Made by a program: the position numbers and the translations under genes | Notes under the pieces: generated by a model | Told to the model about the DNA's origin: nothing | The model's input: the letters and a program-made list of their open reading frames with translations, nothing else | Databases searched by the model: none | Source of the DNA: Marinobacterium zhoushanense | GTDB lineage: Bacteria; Pseudomonadota; Gammaproteobacteria; Pseudomonadales; Balneatricaceae | NCBI RefSeq assembly: GCF_014641945.1 | Contig: NZ_BMIJ01000001.1 | Location: forward strand, 851,998-915,997 | Length of the DNA: 64,000 nt | Direction: 5' to 3' | Shown here: piece after piece, positions 29,201 to 37,135 of the stretch | Numbering within the stretch: the first letter of the stretch is position 1 | How the letters are laid out: each line of letters begins with the position of its first letter

Positions 29201-29561
29201 ACGTCTATCGATCGATACCGACGCCGATGAAGGCACGCTCAATCTCGCCCTGCTCAACCAGCACCGGCGCATGCTCGGCGATAAGCGAATGCTGGAGCTG
29301 CTCGATACCATGCGGACGCAGTGCGAATCACTTCTGCATCAGCTGGAGCAGGCAAAGCGCCCGCAACAACCGGCGCTGCTGCACAAGCTGGCAGGCGCCA
29401 GCGCCAACTTCGGGCTGCAGCAGATGGCCGAAATGTGCCGACAGCTGGAAGCCGAAGGCGGGGTGACGGATGAACAACAGGCCCTGCTCAAGGCGCTTTG
29501 GGCCGACAGCCTTCAGGCGCTGTCGGCGTTCAATACGACACCCTGCGCACAGACCGAATAG
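23217..29561 (+). CDS. giant hybrid histidine kinase with pseudokinase and AAA domains
   Basis: 2114 residues with no membrane segment evident. In order: a Ser/Thr-kinase-like domain (about 10-270); an AAA-type ATPase (Walker A GYAGVGKSSLVHEL near 327, Walker B LLFLDDLHWAD near 455); a long helical, TPR-like stretch (about 700-1290); GAF (about 1318-1470); PAS (about 1480-1600); HisKA with SHEIRTPMNG (His near 1627); HATPase (DSGIGIP, GGTGLGLSI); a receiver (MDIHLPDMDG, Asp near 1918); and HPt (LLHKLAGASANFG, His near 2056). In the kinase-like domain the catalytic HRD Asp is Gln (IHKQISPDH) and DFG reads GFD, so it is probably a pseudokinase. Coupling to the response regulator and closeness to qhp suggest amine sensing. 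Confidence 0.92.
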   Translation: MNTPQGYQVDRHLHRRKGVLISRAVRMQDGHQVILKQLDPAQCSREDLGRLQHEYELLTSLKITGILRPLELISTDTALVGVFEDSGAIPLRQFISERQMEWNQWIPVAIRLSELVGRLHEARVIHKQISPDHLLLHPTTLQPVLIGFDYCTRLSREQPNWHAQALRSSTLAYIAPEQTGRINRTIDYRTDYYSLGATLYELMTGRPPFFGGQDIELVHNQIARAPDSPSRINPRLPEMVSRIILKLLAKDAAQRYQSTVGLIHDLRRCQKEHNQHGRISTFELAEQDIAAQFQIPQRLYGREAVLQQLRGLMDRAVEGKQTLVLISGYAGVGKSSLVHELRQYVNELGGHFSSGKFDQYRRNRPYFAIIQALQSLVRQLLTEPEEAIQQLRTELNTSMRGQGQMLLKLIPELELIIGPQPSLPTATPAEEQRRFSRLFIRVLDVLATPERPMLLFLDDLHWADHASLQLIETLVESGESAHLLLMGSFRDQELEPAPQKTLDRLRRLQKPVIELQLGPLDLQQVSQLLADTLRRDVQSCQSLARICIRKTQGNPFFLSQFLYALHEEGLINFREQRWQWDENAIQAREMTDNVVSLMVSKIQRLPTATQRTLPLAASIGGSFNLRTLSVVSKLLPSEAVDALWPAMTEGLIVPLDDQYRVFEKTDQINTRYRFIHDRVQQAAYSLIPEQARESLHLEVGRQLWRSLSLDEIDNRIFEITNHLNLASALIDDTQERVELARLNLRAGTRARESAAFDVAMDYLKRGLSLLPKESWQNQYSLTLGLHTLAAEVANIRGEQALMDRLILAVEQHAQNLLDRVRVHEVRIQSQVANNQFSEALSTALTLLHQLGVELPEHPTPFQNAWIANRVKWLLKRTPPERVPYLKSMQEPTLLAAMPLLTGMFGIVKFSSSGLRPMLTAKQVELTLTRGLSDSSALAFAGYGGVLCGKMADIDQGYRLGLLALELDKRMPATAKHHRTLSLFNSYIRHYREPLSVCRDSLLDAHQQALDCGDMEWGAYALAAYIQYAFPLCQNLDQLQPRLEKDTELLRQSGQKQSLQYSLFILQTMENMRGQNSDPTRLDGRFYREDRDLAELTRENHRTAICLHHFYKALLGFIFDDMEAAYHHSEIGLELRDSVSGTFTVLWLMQINALSIIQLLPSTSILTQPARLKTVRQAQRYIRRLVRFAPDNRLHHYELLSAELLRSKRRYTSAMNLYEKAIEHAQQQGLKLDQAMACELAGRFYQEWQKPGIARTYLQDAYRLYAELGARAKLQQMKAQYDIDLEPPRPVTVESHTASAERRRELDNQTLDISSVINASQAISDEIVLEKLLNRLMRLAIQNAGAQRAILVMYRQQQLFIEAETRIDETPALFTAIPLTEGADMLPLSIINFVARTKDPVVLGNAVEHQMFQSDSYIRQQQPRSLLTIPILYHSELTGILYLEHRESRDVFSRERLKTLQILASQAAISIENAKLYKSLEQSEREYRSLFENASEGIFRIAPDGRLISANPALISLLGYDTSEQFLHEVTDLVMDCFIDPAEGQLFLATLTDGNRVNDLETRWRRQDGSDLHLSISAHRIADEHNAIRYYEGSLTDIGERKAKELAELARQKAEAASEAKSQFLATMSHEIRTPMNGILGMAQLLKRSAMNPAQREQVESIYRSGQSLLTILNDVLDFTKIEAGQMTFEAEDFELRQLLEQLKTLLTPMAREKKIDLILRLDPELPSRVQGDARALNQVLMNLCANALKFTDEGYVVLKARPVASHAEGHVIRFEVEDSGIGIPPEAHDRIFQHFSQADSSITRRYGGTGLGLSICRKLVEQQQGRIGFDSQAGNGSLFWVELPYRSADQATESVQTTPSVTPSEPKQVLDILLVEDTPINQEVTASLLRAEGHHVSIADDGYTALSMHNDNDYDLVLMDIHLPDMDGLETTRRMRAHRDADKAQVPVVALTAAVTRPEIRRCKEAGIETVLSKPLQFEELEQVVRAVGQLECPPRLSIDTDADEGTLNLALLNQHRRMLGDKRMLELLDTMRTQCESLLHQLEQAKRPQQPALLHKLAGASANFGLQQMAEMCRQLEAEGGVTDEQQALLKALWADSLQALSAFNTTPCAQTE

Positions 29562-29566
29562 CGCGG

Positions 29567-30862
29567 CTAGCGCGCCGCGATCAGTGACTCAAGCCAGAGG
29601 GCCTGCTGCAACAGCAGAGCATCGCCGCGGGCACGCCCTATCAGCTGCACGCCCAGCGGCAGCCCCGCATCATCCCGCATCCCCGGCACTGTAATTACCG
29701 GAAGACCCATCGCCTGCCAGGGTCGGCTCATGTGCGGCGCACCGGTCTTGCCCTGCCCAAGCGGTGCCACACCCGGCGCGGCCGGCGCCAGAATGGCATC
29801 CACCTCACCGAGGTGCGACCAGAGCTGCTCGCAACCGGTCTGTGCAGCCAGCAACGAGTCCAGATAGTGTCGATGCTCGAGCCCAAGGCCGGATTCGATC
29901 AGTTGGGAGAGCGGCTCGCTCAGCTGATCGGGGAAACGAGATTCATAAGCCAGGTTGCGCGCAACCTCATAGGCCATGATCCGCTGATGATGCTCCACCA
30001 TCTGCTCAAGCAAACCATCATCGGCAACCTGAACACAGTCGACACCGGCCTGTTGTAAGCGCTCGGCCAGCTGATTCAGCGCACCGCTCATCTCTACACT
30101 GGTCTCCCCAACTCTCTCACCGGGGCACAGCGCAATGCGTCGCGGCTTGATCTCGGCATCAAGCGAGAGCGGTTGCGCCTGTCGCAACAGAAGCGCGCGC
30201 AACAACTGGATATCTTCGACCCGACGCGCGAACAGGCCGAGGGAATCAAGCGATTGCGCCAGCGGCTGAACCCCGCGCAGCGAGAGCTCGCCGCGGCTTG
30301 CGACAAAACCCACCGCACCGCAATAGGCGGCCGGTCGAATCACCGAAGCCGCTGTCTGGGAGCCAAGCGCAACAGACACCATACCGTCGGCAACGGCAGC
30401 GGCAGAGCCACTGGAGGATCCGCCGGGCGTGCGCGTCAGATCGCGCGGATTGGCCGTTTTACCCGGCTTGAAGTAGGCAAACTCGGTGGTCACCGTCTTG
30501 CCCAGCGTGATGGCACCGGCATCATGCAGCATCGCGACACAGCTGGCGTCATCCACCGGTTGACGCCCGGTGTGAATGGACGAGCCCATTTCGGTGGGCA
30601 TAGCGGCGGTATCGATGATGTCCTTGATGCCCACCGGCAGCCCCTTGAGCGGACTGGCCTCGTAGGCGTCCTGTTGCCGGCGGTACTGCTGTAGATAGGC
30701 CTCACGACTCAGCCGGTGCTGCCAGGCGCCGACCTCGGGCTCACGCGCCTCGATACGGTCAAAACAGGCCTCGATTATATCGAGCGCCGTGCATTCGCCA
30801 GACTCTATCGCGTGCAGAGCCTGACGCAGCCCCAGTATGTTCAACGCTTCAGCTTCAGCCAT
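29567..30862 (-). CDS. amidase-signature family hydrolase
   Basis: About 431 residues from the ATG at 30862. The Ser-Ser-Lys machinery is visible: Lys in LPVGIKDIIDT, the cis-Ser in RTPGGSSSGSAAAVADGM and SQTAASVIRPAA in the nucleophile region. There the family usually has GGSIR-PA; here the nucleophile position reads ASVIRPA and needs checking. It ends 5 bp from the oppositely oriented kinase gene and follows a TRAP permease gene at the 3' end of the iac region. It may hydrolyse an amide such as indole-3-acetamide or an auxin conjugate, and is one of two candidates for IacH (inference). Confidence 0.85.
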   Translation of the reverse strand: MAEAEALNILGLRQALHAIESGECTALDIIEACFDRIEAREPEVGAWQHRLSREAYLQQYRRQQDAYEASPLKGLPVGIKDIIDTAAMPTEMGSSIHTGRQPVDDASCVAMLHDAGAITLGKTVTTEFAYFKPGKTANPRDLTRTPGGSSSGSAAAVADGMVSVALGSQTAASVIRPAAYCGAVGFVASRGELSLRGVQPLAQSLDSLGLFARRVEDIQLLRALLLRQAQPLSLDAEIKPRRIALCPGERVGETSVEMSGALNQLAERLQQAGVDCVQVADDGLLEQMVEHHQRIMAYEVARNLAYESRFPDQLSEPLSQLIESGLGLEHRHYLDSLLAAQTGCEQLWSHLGEVDAILAPAAPGVAPLGQGKTGAPHMSRPWQAMGLPVITVPGMRDDAGLPLGVQLIGRARGDALLLQQALWLESLIAAR

Positions 30863-30899
30863 TGTCACTTTTCCATTTCAAAATCGTTATTGAAAACGC

Positions 30900-32237
30900 T
30901 CACTGGATCATCCAGGTCGCCAGCGGCGGATAGGCGGCAACCAGCAGCAACACCAGCAGCTGGAGCGCTACGAACGGGCCGGCGCCCTTGTAGATATCCA
31001 CCATGCTCACCTCCTTCGAGGCGCTGCGGATATAGAACAGCGCCATCCCCACCGGAGGTGTTAGAAACGAGGTTTGCAGGCAGAGTGCGAGCAGAATGGC
31101 GACCCATACGGGGTCAAAGCCGAAGCCCACCATGATCGGCATCACCAGTGGCGCGACAATCAGCACGATCTCCATCCAGTCGAGGAAGAACCCAAGCAGA
31201 AACACGATCAGAATGACCAGCGCCAGTACACCGGCGGGCTCGAACGGCAGCGCATGCAGCGCATTTTCGATCACCTCGTCGCCGCCATATCCACGCAACA
31301 CGACGGAGAAGCAGGAGGCACCGAAGATCAGGGCATAGAGAAAGGCCACGGTGCGCCCGGTCTGATAGCACACCTTGCGAAAATCCGCCCAGCTCAGCTG
31401 ACGGGAGCGCACAGCCAGCAGCGTCGCGCCCGCCGCCCCGATACCGGAGGCCTCGGTGGGCGATGCGACACCGGCGATGATCGAGCCCAGTACCGACAAC
31501 ACCAGCAGCAGCGGCGCCAACAGCGCAGCGAGAATATCCCTGACCTGAGTGGCAAGCGATGCCTCGCTGCGCTGCTCCGCAGGAATGGCGGGCATGGCAC
31601 CGGGCCTTAGCAGTGCATAGCCGAGGATAAACAGTACAAAGCAACCGGCCAGCAACAGCCCCGGCAGGATCGCGCCCATGAACAGATCGCCAACCGGTAT
31701 TCTCAGCTGATCGCCCATCACCACCAGCATGATCGACGGCGGCACCAGAATGCCCAGACAGCCGGTGGCCCCCACCGTGCCTGCGCTGACCCAGCGGGCA
31801 TAACCTGCATTGATCATCGACGGCAGTGCGATCGTTGCCAGCAGCACGACGGACGCACCGATGATGCCGGTGGACGCGGCCAGCACCACGCCGATCAGGA
31901 CCACCGCGATTGCAAGCCCGCCGGGTGCCGGCCCCAGCACACGGCGCATGGCATCGATAAGGCGCTCGGCGACGCCCGAGCGCTCCAGCATGAAGCCCAT
32001 GAAGATAAACATCGACATCGGTATCAGCGAGTAGCTCGATACCGTGGCGAACACCCGGTTGGCAACAAAACCGATCGAGCGCAGCTCGGCCACATCGCCA
32101 ATATCCAGCGGCTCCAGAACACTGCCCAACGCCGCGAACAGCACGCCCACGCCACCCAGCACAAAGGCCACCGGAAAACCGGTGAACAGCACCAGCATGA
32201 AACTGGCGAACATCAGTATGACCAGCAGTACATCCAT
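30900..32237 (-). CDS. TRAP transporter large permease (DctM family)
   Basis: 445 residues, about 12 membrane segments, with GCLGILVPPSIMLVVMGDQL, ASPTEASGIGAAGATLL and FLTPPVGMALFYIRS as DctM signatures. It belongs with the small-permease gene 4 bp upstream and the binding-protein gene before that. The set follows iacG in the same direction, suggesting that it imports indole-3-acetate or a related acid. The GD-L-MGAILPGLL region resembles permeases of aromatic or mandelate-like acids only loosely, so the substrate stays open. Confidence 0.92.
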   Translation of the reverse strand: MDVLLVILMFASFMLVLFTGFPVAFVLGGVGVLFAALGSVLEPLDIGDVAELRSIGFVANRVFATVSSYSLIPMSMFIFMGFMLERSGVAERLIDAMRRVLGPAPGGLAIAVVLIGVVLAASTGIIGASVVLLATIALPSMINAGYARWVSAGTVGATGCLGILVPPSIMLVVMGDQLRIPVGDLFMGAILPGLLLAGCFVLFILGYALLRPGAMPAIPAEQRSEASLATQVRDILAALLAPLLLVLSVLGSIIAGVASPTEASGIGAAGATLLAVRSRQLSWADFRKVCYQTGRTVAFLYALIFGASCFSVVLRGYGGDEVIENALHALPFEPAGVLALVILIVFLLGFFLDWMEIVLIVAPLVMPIMVGFGFDPVWVAILLALCLQTSFLTPPVGMALFYIRSASKEVSMVDIYKGAGPFVALQLLVLLLVAAYPPLATWMIQ

Positions 32238-32241
32238 GGTG

Positions 32242-32754
32242 TCACCTCACGCCTGATCGAAGCTGATCAACAATCGTCATCACACTGCGCATCAGAATCG
32301 CCAGCCCCTGCAACACCAGAAGGCTCAGCCCCAACGCCATGACCCCCTTGATCAGGTAGCGCGCCGGGAGCCCCGAGGGCATGGGAGAGCCTTCGCGTAG
32401 CGACCAGGAGTAAGAGGCGATGTTCCAGGCATGCCAGCTCACCAGCAGCGTGAACGGCAGGAACAGAAACAGGATGCCGCAAACCTCCAGCACCGAGCGC
32501 CCCATCGGCGAGAGACGGTTGTGCAGCAGATCGACCCGAACATGCTCATCTGCCTGATAGGTGTAAGCGAGACAGCAGAGTACGGCGATCGCATTGAGGT
32601 GCCACTGCAGCTCCTCAAGCTCGATCAGGCCCATATCGAACACATAACGCAGGAACACGTTGAGCAAAATGGTCAGGATCAGCAGCGGAAAAAACAGCGA
32701 ACCGATTTTGCCGACAGCCACCGTCACCCGCTCGATCAGCTGCACAACATTCAT
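32242..32754 (-). CDS. TRAP transporter small permease (DctQ family)
   Basis: About 170 residues with four membrane segments. FLRYVFDMGLIELEELQWH is the DctQ motif. Three consecutive ATG codons occur; AGGAG spaces best to the third (32754), so I chose it. It ends 4 bp before the large-permease start and lies ~25 bp after the binding-protein gene. Confidence 0.9.
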   Translation of the reverse strand: MNVVQLIERVTVAVGKIGSLFFPLLILTILLNVFLRYVFDMGLIELEELQWHLNAIAVLCCLAYTYQADEHVRVDLLHNRLSPMGRSVLEVCGILFLFLPFTLLVSWHAWNIASYSWSLREGSPMPSGLPARYLIKGVMALGLSLLVLQGLAILMRSVMTIVDQLRSGVR

Positions 32755-32779
32755 CATCATCTCCTACCCGATACTCACC

Positions 32780-33817
32780 TCAATCGGCCTTGTGGGTACT
32801 CCAGAGTGCAACCTTTTCACGGTAGGCATTCAGGGAATCCAACGTGCGCTTGAAGTCGGCATCGGCAGCAGACTGCTCGGCCATCACCTCATCCGTGGCC
32901 GTGCGGAACGCCGCCAGCACCGCCGGTGGGAAAGACTTGATCTGAACACCCTTGGTTTCGAAGTCGGCGATCGCCTGCGCATTTGGAATACTGGTGGAGG
33001 TGATCGACCAGATATGGGTTTCCCGGCAGGTGTCCTCGATCAGCTCGCGTTGCGCCTCGCCCATCGAGTCCCATTTCTGCTTGTTGATGATCAGTTCGTT
33101 GATCGCCGCCGGCTGATGCCAACCGGGCAGGTAGTAGTTCTTCGCCACCTTCTCGAAGCCCATCGCCGCATCGATGGCGGGCATGGAGAACTCGGTGCCA
33201 TCGATTACGCCGCGCTCAAGGTTGGGGTAGATATCGCCACCGCCAAGCAACACCACCGATGCCCCCACCTTCTTCATCACCTCACCGGCAAGGCCGGCAA
33301 AGCGGATCTTCTTGCCCTTGAGGTCATCGATGCTGTTGATCTCGAAGGTGTACCAACCACCGGCTTCTGAATCCATCAGCCCGCAGGGAACCGGTACAAC
33401 GCCCTGTTTGGCGTAGATCTCACGCCAGATCTCCAGTCCGCCGCCGTTATACAGCCAGCCCAGATAGTCGACGGCGTCGGGGCCAAAAGGCACACCGCCG
33501 AACAGCTGCATGGCCGGGAAACGCCCCGCCACATACAGCGGAGAGGTATAACCCGCATCCAGCGTGCCCTGTCTTACCGCATCGAATATCTCCAGCGAGG
33601 GCACGAGCTTTCCGGCGGAGTACACCTTGACCTTGATCGAGCCACCGGAGACGGCATTGATCCGGTCGGTGAAATGCTCGGCATTCTGGCCACTGGCCGG
33701 CAGTGTCAGCGGCCAGGCACTCTGCAGGTCCATCTTGATGGTATCGGCGCAAGCCGCGGTGGTACCGGCCAGACACAGAGTCGCGGCCATGGCGGCAGTA
33801 ACGGATTTCAGAGACAT
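32780..33817 (-). CDS. TRAP transporter substrate-binding protein (DctP family)
   Basis: 345 residues. The ATG at 33817 is preceded by AAGGAGA at good spacing, so a reading 32 codons longer is rejected. A signal peptide (LKSVTAAMAATLCLAGTTAA) is followed by a DctP-type fold (LQSAWPLTLPASGQNAEHF, KVYSAGKLVPSLEIFDAV, GKKIRFAGLAGEVMKKVGA). The LAS-WP start and ERGVIDGTEF resemble binding proteins for monocarboxylic 2-oxo or aromatic acids. It lies ~60 bp after iacG and is probably co-transcribed with it. Confidence 0.9.
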   Translation of the reverse strand: MSLKSVTAAMAATLCLAGTTAACADTIKMDLQSAWPLTLPASGQNAEHFTDRINAVSGGSIKVKVYSAGKLVPSLEIFDAVRQGTLDAGYTSPLYVAGRFPAMQLFGGVPFGPDAVDYLGWLYNGGGLEIWREIYAKQGVVPVPCGLMDSEAGGWYTFEINSIDDLKGKKIRFAGLAGEVMKKVGASVVLLGGGDIYPNLERGVIDGTEFSMPAIDAAMGFEKVAKNYYLPGWHQPAAINELIINKQKWDSMGEAQRELIEDTCRETHIWSITSTSIPNAQAIADFETKGVQIKSFPPAVLAAFRTATDEVMAEQSAADADFKRTLDSLNAYREKVALWSTHKAD

Positions 33818-33876
33818 GTGGTTCTCCTTAACGTGAGTAAGGTCCCTTTCTACAGGACCGACTGTAACGATTCGGA

Positions 33877-34788
33877 TCAGTGCGCCACCGGCGCCGCCAG
33901 TATGCGCAAACACTCTTTCAGCACGTCGCGTTGCGATGCGCTCAACCGCCCGAGGACCTGCTGTTCATGCTCTATCGCTAGGCTGCGCACGCGGTCTATC
34001 AGCGTCCGTCCGCTCTCGCTGAGCCCAGAGTCGACCTCGATCAGCCCCTTGTCCCGCAGCCACTCCAGCGTCTCGCGAAGGCTCGCCACCGGCTGTGACA
34101 CCTGTTGGGCGATCGCCTCGACCGGCGTGTCCGGCGCATCGGCCAGCACCGACAGCACGCGCCACTCCTCGGCGGTTATCCCCAGACGGGTCAGGGTCGG
34201 ATAAAAGCTCTCCCGACAGGCCGAGAGCGCCTGATGCATCTGGTAGAGCAGGTAATCATTGAGAAAGCCGCCGGTTACCGGCGGGGTCGGCATGTCGCGA
34301 ACACCGGGGTGAACCTCGGGCACGGCGTAACGGCCGTTGTGGAAAACCAGCGAGCCGACGTTGTCTTCATAGCCGTAGTCGGTGACTTCACCGACGATGA
34401 TGAAGTGATCGCCGCCGTCGTAAACGCTCCAGGTGCGGCAGGCAAACCAGGCCGCCGCGCCCGGTACGCGAGGGCAACCGTTGGCATCTTCGAGCATCTC
34501 GAGTCCGGCAAACTTGTCGTCGCCGCGTCGGGCAAAACGGTTGGAGATTTCGACCTGATCGTCACGCAACACGTTGATGGTGAAGTAACGGCCCTCAGTA
34601 AAGGCCTGCAGGCTGTAGGCGCCCTTGTCGATACTCCAAAGCACGAGTGCCGGTTCGATAGACACGGAGTTGAAACTGCTGGCAGTCACGCCGATACGCT
34701 CACCCCGGTCGTCGGTAGTAGTGATAACGGTCACGCCGGTGGGAAACTTGCCCAACGCACGGCGGAAATCTTTAGCATCGATAGACAT
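33877..34788 (-). CDS. iacG: IacG-like flavin reductase with C-terminal MarR domain
   Basis: 303 residues. The N-terminal ~165 are an FMN-binding flavin reductase (FRRALGKFPTGVTVITTTDD, GVTASSFNSVSIEPALVLWS, FIIVGEVTDYGY). The C-terminal ~130 form a MarR-like winged helix (LGITAEEWRVLSVLADAPDT, QQVSQPVASLRETLEWLRDK). The same fusion is known in the reductase component C1 of Acinetobacter p-hydroxyphenylacetate hydroxylase, where the MarR-like part senses substrate and stimulates the reductase. Here it should feed reduced flavin to the IacA monooxygenase. It lies apart from iacA-F, behind a terminator, and ahead of a TRAP set. Confidence 0.85.
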   Translation of the reverse strand: MSIDAKDFRRALGKFPTGVTVITTTDDRGERIGVTASSFNSVSIEPALVLWSIDKGAYSLQAFTEGRYFTINVLRDDQVEISNRFARRGDDKFAGLEMLEDANGCPRVPGAAAWFACRTWSVYDGGDHFIIVGEVTDYGYEDNVGSLVFHNGRYAVPEVHPGVRDMPTPPVTGGFLNDYLLYQMHQALSACRESFYPTLTRLGITAEEWRVLSVLADAPDTPVEAIAQQVSQPVASLRETLEWLRDKGLIEVDSGLSESGRTLIDRVRSLAIEHEQQVLGRLSASQRDVLKECLRILAAPVAH

Positions 34789-34831
34789 GGGGAACCCCGC
34801 TTGAACTGCTTGATGATGATGGCCGCTGGAG

Positions 34832-34868
34832 AAAACGGCGGGACAGCCCACGGCCCGGTCGTCCCGCC
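34832..34868 (-). terminator. terminator between the xylE-like gene and iacG
   Basis: On the minus strand GGCGGGAC and GTCCCGCC pair over a 16-nt loop and are followed by GTTTTC. It is just past the stop of the xylE-like gene and could end or attenuate the iacA-to-xylE message before iacG. Confidence 0.55.
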
Positions 34869-34875
34869 TCAGGCC

Positions 34876-35748
34876 TCAGGTCAGTACGGACAGGAAGCGC
34901 TCGTTCAATACCCTGTCGTGGTAGAAGATCGCCTTGCCCAGCTGATCCACATCCCAGGTCACCGGCGGATGGTCGGGATAGTGATAGTCGCCGGAGCCGT
35001 GGGTAAGGCCGTGACGTGTGGGGCCGATGTCGATGGAGGTATCGGTCATCGAGATCAGGTCCGCCGCGCGCAGCACGCTCTCCCAGGTTTCCAGAAAGAA
35101 TGAAGCGTGGTGGAACTTGCCGGGTTCCGGATGATCGATGAACGCCACATCGTGCGCCTTCATGCTTGCGGTCAGGAACTGCGCCACGCGCGTACCGTCC
35201 GGCGTCACCACCTGCTCGGCAAGATCGAAGCCCAGCACATCGCGGAACAGATCAAGCGTCTTGTCCAGGTTCGTACCGTAGAGCAGGCAGTGGTCAAAAC
35301 GCTGCGCCTGCATCCCCTTGATACCACGCGGCCAGGCTTCCGGATTCTTCTCGCCCACGCCCCACTTGCCTGGCTGTTCCTTGGTCGCGAACAGCTCAAA
35401 GGCATGACCGCTCGGCGCGGTGAAACGGACACGACGGCCACAGCCGCTGAGTTCACCCTCGGGGATATTCTCCACTTCGCAGCCAAACGCCAGCAGCTCT
35501 TCGCGGCGGGCATCCACCACATCTTCGCTGATGCACTTGAAGCCCATGAAGTCCATGCCGGCGGTGTCGGCTTCGCGCAGCACCACGGAGAACTTGTCCA
35601 CCTCGGTCCAGCCCTTGAGGTAGACACGCCCCTGGGCGTCACGGTCGGTTTCGATCAGGCCGAGCAGATCGACGTAATGCTTGATCGCTTCATCAAGGTC
35701 CAGCACCCGGATCTGCACATGGCCGGGACGCATAATGCCTTTTTTCAT
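34876..35748 (-). CDS. catechol 2,3-dioxygenase (XylE-like) lacking the catalytic Tyr/Glu segment
   Basis: 290 residues from the ATG at 35748 (GAGAGGAAA upstream). It aligns with XylE of the TOL plasmid (307 residues) without gaps except one. After [10 protein letters not shown], the 19 XylE residues 252-270 are replaced by Ser-Gly, and the sequence rejoins at [20 protein letters not shown]. The missing part holds Tyr255 and the iron ligand Glu265. The other active-site residues are present: His153 (RFDHCLLYG), His199, His214 ([13 protein letters not shown]) and His246. The reading frame is intact. Without Glu265 it should not hold catalytic iron normally. It lies directly after a TRAP set in the iac operon, where catechol is the expected product. 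Comparison is from memory of XylE. Confidence 0.9.
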   Translation of the reverse strand: MKKGIMRPGHVQIRVLDLDEAIKHYVDLLGLIETDRDAQGRVYLKGWTEVDKFSVVLREADTAGMDFMGFKCISEDVVDARREELLAFGCEVENIPEGELSGCGRRVRFTAPSGHAFELFATKEQPGKWGVGEKNPEAWPRGIKGMQAQRFDHCLLYGTNLDKTLDLFRDVLGFDLAEQVVTPDGTRVAQFLTASMKAHDVAFIDHPEPGKFHHASFFLETWESVLRAADLISMTDTSIDIGPTRHGLTHGSGDYHYPDHPPVTWDVDQLGKAIFYHDRVLNERFLSVLT

Positions 35749-35818
35749 TGGGGTTTCCTCTCTTGTTTTTATCGGTTTGCATTCGTTTCGCGCCTGTTCG
35801 GGCGCACCTCGTCCTGCC

Positions 35819-37135
35819 TTAGCCAATGGCGCGGGGCAGCATCAGGGAGAGCGAGGGTACGGTAGCGATCAGCAACAGGCGCAGGATGTCGGCACACCAG
35901 AACGGTGTAACGCCCTTGAAGATCGTGGACAGCTTCACGTCGGGCACGACCCCTCTGAGCACGAAGACGTTCATGCCCACCGGCGGGGTGATCAGGCTGA
36001 TCTCGGTGACCACCACCACGAGGATGCCGAACCAGATCAGATCAAAGCCCAGCGCCTCAACCATGGGGTAGAACACCGGCACCGTGAGCAGGATCATCGA
36101 CATGCTTTCCAGCACACAGCCCAGCAGCAGATACACCCCGATCAGCATCAGGATCACCAGCATCGGGCTTACGCCCTGCGCCAGTACCCAGTCACGCATG
36201 ATCACCGGCAGCCCTGTCAGGTTGATGAAGTTGGAGAAGATCACCGCACCAATCACCAGGAAGAACAGCATGGCGGTGGTACGCGCCGCATTGCTCAGCG
36301 CCCGTCGCGCCATCATGAAATTCAAGCGACCGGAGAACAGTGCGATCAGGAAGGCACCGGATGCACCGATCCCGGCCGCCTCGGTGGGCGTGAATATGCC
36401 GGCATAGATACCGCCCATGACGATGATGAAGATCAGGTTGATACCCCAGACACCCTTCATCGCCTGCAGGCGCTCACGCCAGCTCGAGCGGGGACCTGCC
36501 GGGCCGCTCTGCGGATTGATACGCACCGCAAAGGCCACCGCCGCCATATACATCAGCACACCGATCAGCCCCGGAATCAGCCCGGCGATGAACAGCTTGC
36601 CGATATCGCTCTCGGTCATCAGGCCGTAGATCACCAGAATCACGCTCGGCGGAATCAAAATGCCCAGGGTGCCACCGGCCGCAATCGCCCCCGTGGCCAG
36701 GCCATCGGAGTAGCGGTATTCACGCATGGAGGGCAGCGCCACCTTGGACATGGTCGCCGCCGTCGCCATGGAGCTGCCGCAGACAGCCGAGAACGCACCG
36801 CAGGAGACCACGGTCGCCAATGCCAGGCCGCCCTTGAAGTGGCCCAGAAACGCGTTGGCGGCTCGGTACAACTCCTTCGACATACCCGACTCGGTGATCA
36901 GGTTGCCCATCAACAGGAACAGCGGCACCACCGACAGGCCATAGGCAAGACCTGTATCGAACGCCACCGAGGCGATCATGTTGAGCGCCGCATCCAGCCC
37001 GCGCGGGTTGCCGTATCCCACCATCTGCATCCAGGCGAACCCGCCGACCCCGACCATGCCCATGGCGATGGCCAGTGGCAGTCGGATCAGGATCAGCACC
37101 ATCAGCAGCACAAAACCAATCAGACTCGCTTCCAT
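35819..37135 (-). CDS. TRAP transporter large permease (DctM family)
   Basis: 438 residues, multispanning, with [36 protein letters not shown] and [20 protein letters not shown] as DctM marks. Its ATG overlaps the small-permease stop by one base (TAATG). It ends ~70 bp before the xylE-like gene and is on the same strand as iacA-F upstream, so it is likely part of the iac transcript. Confidence 0.93.
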   Translation of the reverse strand: MEASLIGFVLLMVLILIRLPLAIAMGMVGVGGFAWMQMVGYGNPRGLDAALNMIASVAFDTGLAYGLSVVPLFLLMGNLITESGMSKELYRAANAFLGHFKGGLALATVVSCGAFSAVCGSSMATAATMSKVALPSMREYRYSDGLATGAIAAGGTLGILIPPSVILVIYGLMTESDIGKLFIAGLIPGLIGVLMYMAAVAFAVRINPQSGPAGPRSSWRERLQAMKGVWGINLIFIIVMGGIYAGIFTPTEAAGIGASGAFLIALFSGRLNFMMARRALSNAARTTAMLFFLVIGAVIFSNFINLTGLPVIMRDWVLAQGVSPMLVILMLIGVYLLLGCVLESMSMILLTVPVFYPMVEALGFDLIWFGILVVVVTEISLITPPVGMNVFVLRGVVPDVKLSTIFKGVTPFWCADILRLLLIATVPSLSLMLPRAIG

